NCBI GenBank assembly: GCA_900764925.1
Contig: CAAFPW010000044.1
Location: 1 to 26,687, forward strand
Direction of reading: 5' to 3'
Length of the DNA: 26,687 nt
Source: Fusobacteriaceae bacterium
GTDB taxonomy: Bacteria; Fusobacteriota; Fusobacteriia; Fusobacteriales; Fusobacteriaceae
Both the position numbers and the translations under genes were made by a program. A model generated the notes under the pieces. The model was not told the DNA's origin and ran no database searches. It worked only from the letters and a program-made list of their open reading frames with translations. Of this stretch, positions 1 to 5,886 are shown piece after piece (position 1 is the stretch's first letter; each line of letters begins with the position of its first letter).

Positions 1-765
1 ATATGCTGAACCGATATATAACATTAAAATTACCAATATTTCTGAAAGTTCAACTACTGCTCCTAGAGTATCCCCTGTTATTCCACCAATCTTTCTAGTC
101 ATAAGTTTTGCAAAAACATAACCTAAAACCATAAGTATTGGAACAATTACCAAGATAGCATATGGTATTAAAAATAGATTACAAACCAATGCTCCATAGA
201 TTAAAGTTAAAATTGTAGCTATGATTACCCCTGTTCCATTTGTATTATCTACAAAAGTTTTTCCCATTCCTGTAGCTCTAGCATATGGAGCTGAAGCACA
301 GTTTACCACGCTGTTTAATCTTGCAAAGGCCGGTGTCAATAGTAGTACTACTCCAGCAGGTATTCCTATTATTAGATTTAACTCATATAGTAAAGCTACC
401 TTTAAGATGAAGTAAAGAATAAGTACAAGTCCTCCGTTAGTTCCAAGTCTTGAATCCTTCATAATCTCCAACATCTTTTGCTTACTTCTATAACTAAAGA
501 TTCCATCGAAGGTATCTGCAAGTCCATCTAGGTGTAATCCCCCAGTAAGTACAACCTCAATAATAACTAAAATTACAGCCATCACCATCGGTGAATATAT
601 AATATGACTCAATCCCCAGAAAAATCCAAATAATATTATTCCCATTACCATACCAACTATTGGGAAAAACTTCATGCTCTTTCCAAGATTGTCCGAATCA
701 AATTTCGGTTCAAATCCAACAGGTAATCTAGTCATAAATTTAAAAAGTAGTGCTATTCCGTTCAT
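1..765 (-). CDS. cobS: Adenosylcobinamide-GDP ribazoletransferase (cobalamin synthase), 3' end outside window
   Basis: Integral inner-membrane enzyme that joins adenosylcobinamide-GDP to alpha-ribazole (or its phosphate) in the last steps of cobalamin nucleotide-loop assembly. An open frame of 255 codons runs from the ATG at 763-765 to base 1 without a stop, so only the last few residues are probably missing (family about 250 residues). The N-terminus has the TRLP motif. The family signature is at residues 78-88, with D80, D84 and D87 in LDGLADTFDG, followed by KDSRLGTNG. The rest is strongly hydrophobic, with several membrane segments, and the end carries GDTLGAVVELSE. A clear ribosome-binding site (TCCTCC on the plus strand, 771-776) precedes the ATG. 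It lies 21 bp downstream of cobU, which supplies its substrate, so the two are probably co-transcribed. Confidence 0.93.
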   Translation of the reverse strand, partial: MNGIALLFKFMTRLPVGFEPKFDSDNLGKSMKFFPIVGMVMGIILFGFFWGLSHIIYSPMVMAVILVIIEVVLTGGLHLDGLADTFDGIFSYRSKQKMLEIMKDSRLGTNGGLVLILYFILKVALLYELNLIIGIPAGVVLLLTPAFARLNSVVNCASAPYARATGMGKTFVDNTNGTGVIIATILTLIYGALVCNLFLIPYAILVIVPILMVLGYVFAKLMTRKIGGITGDTLGAVVELSEILVILMLYIGSAY

Positions 766-786
766 ATATTTCCTCCATTATCTCTT

Positions 787-1350
787 CTATTTCAATTTTA
801 ATTGTAATCCAGATACAGCCATATAAGCTTCATCAGCATATTTTCCTGCCAATTGGTTCATCCGTCCACAGATATCTCTAAAATATCTTCCCAGTGGGTA
901 TGGTGGTACTACTCCCATCCCCAGCTCATTTGATACAACTACCATATCCATAGATTGATCTTTTATATATTTAAAAAGAGATTCTACCTCCTTTTTTATA
1001 CTCTCCTCTATCCTATCTACCTCGTCAGTAGATATGTTGTCCCAATCATACTCATTATCCATTATCATAAGGTTAGTCACCATATTTGTCAAACAATCTA
1101 GGAGTATCACTCCTCCATCCTCTATGTGTGGAGATATTTTCTCTACTAGATCTCTATATCCCTCTATGGTTATCCAGTTCTCTCCTCTTTGTTCCCTATG
1201 TTTTTTTACTCTCGATTTCATCTCATCATCAAAGGGTATAGATGTAGCCACATATATTCTTTTAGAGTAAGCTCTTTCAAAGATATATTGCTCAGCTTGG
1301 GTGCTCTTTCCACTCCTAGCTCCCCCAGTAAAATATATTATTCTTCCCAT
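787..1350 (-). CDS. cobU: Adenosylcobinamide kinase / adenosylcobinamide-phosphate guanylyltransferase
   Basis: Cytoplasmic bifunctional enzyme that phosphorylates adenosylcobinamide and then transfers GMP from GTP, giving adenosylcobinamide-GDP for CobS. The 187-residue length fits the family (about 180). The P-loop GGARSGKS is at residues 9-16. H51, in the RVKKHREQRGENW segment, fits the guanylylated histidine of the family. LLDCLTN (Walker B region) and VSNELGMGVVPPYPLGR are also typical. The ATG at 1350 has an upstream AGGAAG. Only cobU and cobS are visible; other cobalamin genes must lie beyond the left edge or elsewhere. No cobalamin riboswitch fits in the short gap before the helicase terminator. 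Confidence 0.95.
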   Translation of the reverse strand: MGRIIYFTGGARSGKSTQAEQYIFERAYSKRIYVATSIPFDDEMKSRVKKHREQRGENWITIEGYRDLVEKISPHIEDGGVILLDCLTNMVTNLMIMDNEYDWDNISTDEVDRIEESIKKEVESLFKYIKDQSMDMVVVSNELGMGVVPPYPLGRYFRDICGRMNQLAGKYADEAYMAVSGLQLKLK

Positions 1351-1385
1351 CTTTTCACTTCCTAATCTTTTCTTCTAACGCTCTA

Positions 1386-1396
1386 ATTATACCACA
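1386..1396 (-). promoter_or_regulatory. Extended -10 promoter for cobU-cobS
   Basis: On the minus strand this reads TGTGGTATAAT: a consensus TATAAT preceded by TGG, the extended -10 arrangement. No good -35 hexamer lies 17 bp upstream. It sits about 35 bp before the cobU ATG. The same 11 bases occur upstream of ade. Function is inferred. Confidence 0.6.
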
Positions 1397-1426
1397 AATA
1401 TAGCTCTTTGGGTAGGGGATAAAATT

Positions 1427-1457
1427 AAAAGGAGAAAGTTTTTCTACTTTCTCCTTC
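1427..1457 (-). terminator. Intrinsic terminator of the DEAD-box helicase gene
   Basis: Perfect 10-bp stem AAGGAGAAAG / CTTTCTCCTT (1429-1438 with 1447-1456) and 8-nt loop. In the minus-strand transcript it is followed by TTTTAATTTTAT. It begins about 18 bp after the helicase stop and separates that gene from cobU. Confidence 0.85.
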
Positions 1458-1474
1458 TCTAATTAAAAATATTA

Positions 1475-3124
1475 CTATTCTTTAGTTTTCTTTGCTCTAC
1501 TCTTTTTTGTACTCTCTTTTTTCTCTTTAGTTTTGCTACTTCCCTCTCCAGATTTATCCTTAGCCTTTTCAACTAGAGGTTTCTTACCATTCTTCTCCTT
1601 TTGGAAAGCCTCTAATATCATCTCAGCTTCTGTAAATGGAACTGACATAAATGAGAAGTTTTCAAATACCTCTACATTTTTTATCTTTCTATCATCTACT
1701 TTAGATTTTTTTATTACATAATCTACTAATTTCTTAGGAGTCATAGCATTCTTTCTACCTAAAGCAATAAACAATCTTACCTTACCTGATTTTTCTAATC
1801 TAACTTCACTTATCTCATTGTAGTTATTCTCATCTAAGATATCATCATAAGCGTGTTTTAATAGTGCTGCCACTAAATCTAAAGCTTGTTCTCCATTTAA
1901 AAGTTCCTTAGCAAAATCTTTGAAGTTGTCATAATTTCCCTCAGCTAAAATAGTATTTAACTCTTCCATCAATCTAAACTTCTTAGCTTGGATTACATCT
2001 TTTACCTCAGGTACTCTCTCTTTTCTGATCTCTGTCTTGACTATTCTTTGGATTTGAAGTAATCTTCTATACTCTTGTGGAGTTATAAAAGTTATAGCTG
2101 TTCCCTCTTTTCCAGCTCTTCCTGTTCTTCCTATTCTGTGAACATAGCTTTCAGCCTCTTGAGGAATAGAGTAGTTTATTACATGAGATAAATCATTTAC
2201 ATCTATACCTCTAGCAGCTACATCTGTTGCTACAAGTACATTTATCTTTTTAGCTTTAAATCTCTTTAAAGTTACCTCTCTATAATTTTGGCTGATATCT
2301 CCATGTAACCCCTCAGCATCATACCCTCTATCATTTAGTTTTCCTACTAAATCATTAGCATCATTTTTTGTACGACAGAAAACTATTCCATAGAAATCTC
2401 TAGTCAAATCTATTATTCTACATAGAGCTTCAAATTTGTCCTTCTCCTGTACCTCAAAATAAATTTGATCTGTTAAGTCTGTTGTCAACTCTCTAGCTTT
2501 TACAGCTAAAACTTCATAATCTTTCATATGATTTTTAGCTATCTTCATTATCTCATTTGGCATAGTTGCTGAGAAAAATAACATTCTCTTATCCTCATTT
2601 GTAGATTCTAATATCTTTTCGATATCCTCAACAAATCCCATATTTAACATCTCATCAGCTTCATCTAGGATAAAATACTTCAACTCATTAAGTTTGATAA
2701 GTTTTCTATCCATAAGATCCATAACTCTTCCTGGAGTTCCAACTATTATATCAGTTCCCTTTTTTAATTGTCTAATTTGAAACTCGATAGATTGTCCCCC
2801 ATATACAGGTGTTATTCTAATTTTCTTTCCATGAGCTAAACTGTTCATCTCTTCAGCTACTTGTAGTGCTAACTCTCTAGTAGGAGCTAATACTATAGCT
2901 TGAATATGCTTGTTTGGCTCAAAGTTCTCAAGTATTGGCAACGAAAAAGCTGCTGTCTTTCCTGTACCTGTTTGAGCCTGTCCAATTATATCCTTATCTC
3001 CATTTAATAGTGCTGGTATAGTTAAAGCTTGGATTGGAGTAGGTTGCTCATAACCTTTTTTTGCCAAAGCTTTCAATGTCTTATCACTTAATCCTAGTTC
3101 TCTAAATTGTTCTAATTTCTCCAT
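1475..3124 (-). CDS. deaD: ATP-dependent DEAD-box RNA helicase with DbpA-type RNA-binding domain
   Basis: Cytoplasmic RNA helicase that unwinds short RNA duplexes in ribosome assembly and RNA decay, often important in the cold. The 549 residues hold all the motifs: Q motif GYEQPTPIQ (24-32), motif I AQTGTGKT (50-57), PTRELA (81-86), TPGR (130-133), DEAD (154-157), SAT (185-187), then ATDVAARGID and HRIGRTGRAG in the second RecA lobe. A DbpA-like fold follows at about 440-510 (VRLFIALGRKN onward). A lysine-rich disordered tail (about 515-549) probably binds RNA. Architecture matches CsdA/DeaD and CshA; DbpA itself is the main alternative, so the symbol is by family only. It has its own terminator and a long leader, and is probably monocistronic. 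PNPase, a frequent helicase partner, is also in this window but not adjacent. Confidence 0.93.
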   Translation of the reverse strand: MEKLEQFRELGLSDKTLKALAKKGYEQPTPIQALTIPALLNGDKDIIGQAQTGTGKTAAFSLPILENFEPNKHIQAIVLAPTRELALQVAEEMNSLAHGKKIRITPVYGGQSIEFQIRQLKKGTDIIVGTPGRVMDLMDRKLIKLNELKYFILDEADEMLNMGFVEDIEKILESTNEDKRMLFFSATMPNEIMKIAKNHMKDYEVLAVKARELTTDLTDQIYFEVQEKDKFEALCRIIDLTRDFYGIVFCRTKNDANDLVGKLNDRGYDAEGLHGDISQNYREVTLKRFKAKKINVLVATDVAARGIDVNDLSHVINYSIPQEAESYVHRIGRTGRAGKEGTAITFITPQEYRRLLQIQRIVKTEIRKERVPEVKDVIQAKKFRLMEELNTILAEGNYDNFKDFAKELLNGEQALDLVAALLKHAYDDILDENNYNEISEVRLEKSGKVRLFIALGRKNAMTPKKLVDYVIKKSKVDDRKIKNVEVFENFSFMSVPFTEAEMILEAFQKEKNGKKPLVEKAKDKSGEGSSKTKEKKESTKKSRAKKTKE

Positions 3125-3313
3125 TATTCACGTCCTTATAATCTAAATTCTAATTCTTTATCGTCCACCTATGTGTCCTATAATAAAAGTGTTACTGTCA
3201 TATTATAGGAATCTCTCTGTTCAAATTTTATATAAGCAATTAGCGGATAAAAAGTTAATAAATTTTTTATTAATTTATAATTCAGAGAATAATCCTAATA
3301 TTTTCTAATACAG

Positions 3314-3350
3314 TACAATATATTGTAGCATATTTTTTAAATAATTGTAA
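3314..3350 (-). promoter_or_regulatory. Candidate helicase promoter overlapped by a 14-bp palindrome
   Basis: On the minus strand, TTACAA (3345-3350) is followed after 17 bp by TACAAT (3322-3327), with TGC just before it as an extended -10. The -35 is poor. The perfect palindrome TACAATATATTGTA (3314-3327) includes the -10 and reaches the expected start site, so it is a candidate operator. Confidence 0.45.
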
Positions 3351-3450
3351 GTTTTATTTTTTCAAAATTTGTACACGCCCATTTTCTACTATTAAAATCT
3401 ATATTCCACTATATATCTAATAAAATTATCTTTTATTATATTTTTGATTC

Positions 3451-3479
3451 TTTACAAATTTTATTTTTTGTTATATGAT
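3451..3479 (+). promoter_or_regulatory. Candidate sigma-70-type promoter of the 3560 regulator
   Basis: TTTACA (3451-3456), 17-bp spacer, TATGAT (3474-3479): each hexamer matches consensus at five of six positions. The predicted start near 3487 gives a leader of about 70 nt to the TTG codon. Confidence 0.5.
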
Positions 3480-3559
3480 ATAATTATAATCTATAAATGT
3501 TTTTATTATTTATATTTATTAAAACTATTATTTATTAATTTAGTTTTTAGGGGGTTATT

Positions 3560-4993
3560 TTGAAAAAACTTATATTAAAGCCACTCGATATTGATGTTAT
3601 CAATTTTATAATAAACAATAACTCAGCAACAATCGATGAGCTTTGTAACTGTTTTGAAGTTTCACCAGTTAATATCAGAAATGTGCTAACTAAAATAGAA
3701 AATTTCTTGTTAGTAAATAAATTAGGGTGTCTTTCAAAAAATAATGGCCAATATTTTTTTGAAAACAATAATATTATTTTAGATTTTAACTATAAAGATT
3801 TTGCAACAAAAGATTTAGAAAAAAAAGAGAGAATAGTCTATATTGTACTTAAATTAATTTTAGAAGGATCTATCAATTTAACAAGTATTTCAAAAGAGTT
3901 AAATGTTTCAAGAATAACTTTAAGTACTGATATGGAATTCATTAAAGAATTGATTCAAGATTTTGATCTAAAACTCGTTAGTGTACAATGGAGAGGAGTA
4001 TTTTTAGAGGGAGAAAAATACAATCTTCAAAAGTTTTCTATTCTTTTTATTTCAAAACTGTATATTGAAGGATACTTTTCTTCTAATCTAAAAAAAATTG
4101 TTAATCCAATAATTTTTGATTATTTTAGAAATGAGCTAGATGAAGAAACAGAGTTGAAACTGATACATTTGGCTGATAAACTATACCACTATTTCAATAT
4201 AAAATTAGGTCCATATCCTTATTATGTATTAATTGGTTCATTAGTATTTATCCATCTCGGAGCAAAGAAAAATATTGAATTTTGCACTGAATTAAAAAAA
4301 CCATTTTTAAACTTAACTGAACCTTTAAATGATATTTTAGATTTAGATGATCGGAACTTATTAAAGGATAATACTCTTATTGTTATGGTTTATCTATCTC
4401 TATGTATCAGTAAAAAATTCTCTAATGTTTTTCCTGTGGATACTATGGCTCTAGTAAATGAATTATTTTCTATTTTTAATTTAAAAGAAGATAGTTCCGA
4501 TCTTGAGCTCTTGAACTTTTTTATCTATGTTATATATTTTCAAAATAGATTTTTTATTCCTTCATATGTAAAAATAGATAAATCTGATGAAGAGAATCTT
4601 AGAAGTGATCAAGCACAAAAACTGATATTCTTATTTGAAAAATATAAAATACCATACACACAAAAAAGCATTATCGTTCTTTATCATTACTTAAATAATT
4701 TACTTAATAATATTAAAAAGAAAAATATTTTAGTAATTGATAATAGTATCCTCAATTGGAAAGGAAATAAATTAAAAGAGAAGCTAAATCACTTAGAAAA
4801 TGTTAATTTAATAAGTATTACTTCATATTTTAATTTTAAATTTTTTCCAATAGAAACATATAAAAAGTATGAGATATTTATTTTCTTAGATCTACCTAAT
4901 GAAAAAAAATCTGATTATCCAGATAAAATTTGTCATTTTATAACTGGATATGAACTTCTTAAAAATTCAATAAATTTTAATACTCTCATTTAA
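3560..4993 (+). CDS. Orphan transcriptional regulator, BglG/MtlR/Mga-like (two HTH domains)
   Basis: Probable DNA-binding regulator of 477 residues; target unknown. It starts at TTG, supported by AGGGGG about 6 nt upstream and no better ATG. The first HTH is at about residues 10-47 (NNSATIDELCNCFEVSPVNI) and the second at about 90-130 (NLTSISKELNVSRITLSTD), the tandem arrangement of PRD and Mga families. A long helical middle part (about 150-380) resembles PRD domains. Residues of about 395-470 begin KKNILVIDNSILNWKG and look like an EIIB fold, but where PTS EIIB domains have a phosphorylated Cys this protein has Asp/Asn. Direct PTS control is therefore unlikely through that domain. Base composition is clearly richer in A+T than the neighbours, and it lies alone on the plus strand, which suggests acquired DNA or relaxed selection. 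Family placement is inferred. Confidence 0.7.
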   Translation: MKKLILKPLDIDVINFIINNNSATIDELCNCFEVSPVNIRNVLTKIENFLLVNKLGCLSKNNGQYFFENNNIILDFNYKDFATKDLEKKERIVYIVLKLILEGSINLTSISKELNVSRITLSTDMEFIKELIQDFDLKLVSVQWRGVFLEGEKYNLQKFSILFISKLYIEGYFSSNLKKIVNPIIFDYFRNELDEETELKLIHLADKLYHYFNIKLGPYPYYVLIGSLVFIHLGAKKNIEFCTELKKPFLNLTEPLNDILDLDDRNLLKDNTLIVMVYLSLCISKKFSNVFPVDTMALVNELFSIFNLKEDSSDLELLNFFIYVIYFQNRFFIPSYVKIDKSDEENLRSDQAQKLIFLFEKYKIPYTQKSIIVLYHYLNNLLNNIKKKNILVIDNSILNWKGNKLKEKLNHLENVNLISITSYFNFKFFPIETYKKYEIFIFLDLPNEKKSDYPDKICHFITGYELLKNSINFNTLI

Positions 4994-5030
4994 TAAAATC
5001 ATAAAGTCAAAATTTTGGACTCTCTAAAGA

Positions 5031-5067
5031 GGTTATTGTATTTTTTTTAATGCAATAGCCTTTTTTT
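5031..5067 (+). terminator. Intrinsic terminator after the regulator
   Basis: Twelve-pair stem GGTTATTGTATT (5031-5042) with AATGCAATAGCC (5049-5060), two G-U pairs, 6-nt loop, then seven T (5061-5067). It lies 38 bp after the TAA of the regulator. A small dyad around CAAAATTTTG (5005-5021) sits between. Confidence 0.88.
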
Positions 5068-5134
5068 ATTTCAAAAAAATAATATTAATTTTTTTGTAAT
5101 TATTTTTATAAAAAATCTTGCATTTATTTTTACT

Positions 5135-5163
5135 TTGTCACTATTTTGACATGAATATATTAT
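5135..5163 (+). promoter_or_regulatory. Candidate promoter of an intergenic small RNA
   Basis: TTGTCA (5135-5140), 17-bp spacer, TATTAT (5158-5163). It follows the regulator terminator and points into gene-free sequence that ends in a second terminator. The region is very A/T rich, so chance matches are likely. Confidence 0.35.
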
Positions 5164-5169
5164 ATAATA

Positions 5170-5322
5170 TTTTAAATTCTTTTATTAACTGATGAATAAA
5201 CTCTCAAATAACAAAGGGAATTTATTCTGGGATTACTGAGTTAAATATTATTGTGATTCCTCTATAATTATCTATATAATACATAAAAAATCCCCATAGG
5301 ACCTCCTATAGGGATTTTTATT
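5170..5322 (+). ncRNA. Candidate intergenic small RNA (about 150 nt)
   Basis: No coding frame is supported here. On the plus strand three hairpins follow one another. First, GAATAAA plus CTCT pairs with AGGG plus TTTATTC (5194-5204 with 5215-5227, two-base bulge). Second, GGGATTAC (5229-5236) pairs with GTGATTCC (5253-5260), with two G-U pairs. Third is a strong terminator (5286-5319). A possible promoter lies just upstream. This promoter, folded body and terminator pattern is that of a trans-acting sRNA, but no known family was recognised and expression is unproven. The terminator may serve only the convergent receiver gene. Confidence 0.35.
5284..5320. terminator. Bidirectional intrinsic terminator
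   Basis: Stem of about 15 bp with one mismatch: AAAAATCCCCATAGG (5286-5300) against CCTATAGGGATTTTT (5305-5319), loop ACCT. A/T runs on both sides give U-tracts in both directions. On the minus strand it starts directly after the stop of the receiver gene (5321-5323), ending the nine-gene run. On the plus strand it would end the candidate sRNA. Confidence 0.88.
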
Positions 5323-5863
5323 ATCTATTTTCTTCAAATTTACTTAAAAATTTTTGAGCTAATTCTTTTATACTATCAATTTCGCTCTCTTCCATTTTAC
5401 TATGGATATTAGCTACCTTATTCAACATCTCTAAAAGATTTTTATCATCTTTTAAAACCTCTATTCTCTTTTCCTCTCTCATCTTATAGAGCTCTATCAC
5501 ATTATCTATTCTCTTTTTTAAAAAATATGGAACAAATGGTTTTTCTAAAATATCTTTTACTCCTAATTCATAAGCTTCATACATAACTTCCTCTGAATTA
5601 TCTGCTGTTATGATAAACATAGGTATCTCTTCTCCTAGTTTTTCCTCTTTCAAAGTTTTTAATACCTCTATTCCACTCACATTTGGCATCACAAGATCCA
5701 ACAGAATAGCAACTATACTATTTGAATTATTCCTGACATACTCAATAGCCTCATCTCCATCTATGGCTTCAGCTATATTATACTTCTTCTTAAAGATATT
5801 ACTAAGTATCGCCCTGTTCATCTCTAAATCATCTACAACCAAAATTGTGTTCCTTTTCTTCAT
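5321..5863 (-). CDS. Stand-alone response regulator (receiver domain, no DNA-binding output)
   Basis: Cytoplasmic phospho-acceptor protein of 180 residues. The receiver domain (about 5-125) has the full active site: D11 and D12, phospho-accepting D56 (LLDLVMP), T86 and K108 (EKPF). The remaining 55 residues are charged and helical, probably a coiled coil. No HTH, GGDEF, HD-GYP or histidine-phosphotransfer motif is visible. The frame can be read from a TTG at 5875, but that TTG lies within the ribosome-binding site TTGGAGGGG; the ATG at 5863, 5 nt after it, is the better start. It begins 23 bp after the hybrid kinase stop, so it is probably its partner. Output would be by protein contact or phosphate shuttling, which is inferred. 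Confidence 0.88.
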   Translation of the reverse strand: MKKRNTILVVDDLEMNRAILSNIFKKKYNIAEAIDGDEAIEYVRNNSNSIVAILLDLVMPNVSGIEVLKTLKEEKLGEEIPMFIITADNSEEVMYEAYELGVKDILEKPFVPYFLKKRIDNVIELYKMREEKRIEVLKDDKNLLEMLNKVANIHSKMEESEIDSIKELAQKFLSKFEENR

Positions 5864-5886
5864 TAACCCCTCCAAAGCTCTCGATT

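Larger units (their letters stand above)
3125..3546. other. A/T-rich divergent intergenic region between helicase and regulator
   Basis: About 420 bp without a gene. It holds the helicase leader and promoter (minus) and the regulator promoter (plus). The leader contains a 10-bp perfect inverted repeat TCCTATAATA / TATTATAGGA (3176-3185 with 3201-3210, 15-nt loop), a weak all-A/T repeat near 3252-3270, and the palindrome at 3314-3327. I see no supported short ORF. If transcription starts near 3315, the helicase leader is about 190 nt, long for this window and typical of cold-regulated helicase genes in other bacteria. Confidence 0.6.

Noticed and set aside
221..415. Open frame of 64 codons on the plus strand
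   Set aside because: It is antisense to the cobS frame, which shows all the expected motifs.
1352..1362. GATTAGGAAGT before cobU resembling the pnp leader arm
   Set aside because: The shared bases include the cobU ribosome-binding site and there is no pairing partner nearby, so the match is probably chance.
1351..1474. Possible cobalamin riboswitch upstream of cobU
   Set aside because: Fewer than 80 bases separate the cobU ATG from the helicase terminator, and no B12-box-like conserved element is seen; the space is too short for this class.
3252..3270. Inverted repeat TTAATAAA / TTTATTAA in the helicase leader
   Set aside because: It is made only of A and T in a very A/T-rich region, so it is expected by chance and would be unstable.
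5192..5239. Short plus-strand frame beginning ATGAATAAACTC (15 codons)
   Set aside because: No ribosome-binding site, and its bases are better explained by the hairpins of the candidate small RNA.
5864..5875. TTG at 5875 as start of the receiver gene
   Set aside because: The TTG overlaps the ribosome-binding site (GGAGGGG) of the ATG at 5863, which gives the normal receiver N-terminus.
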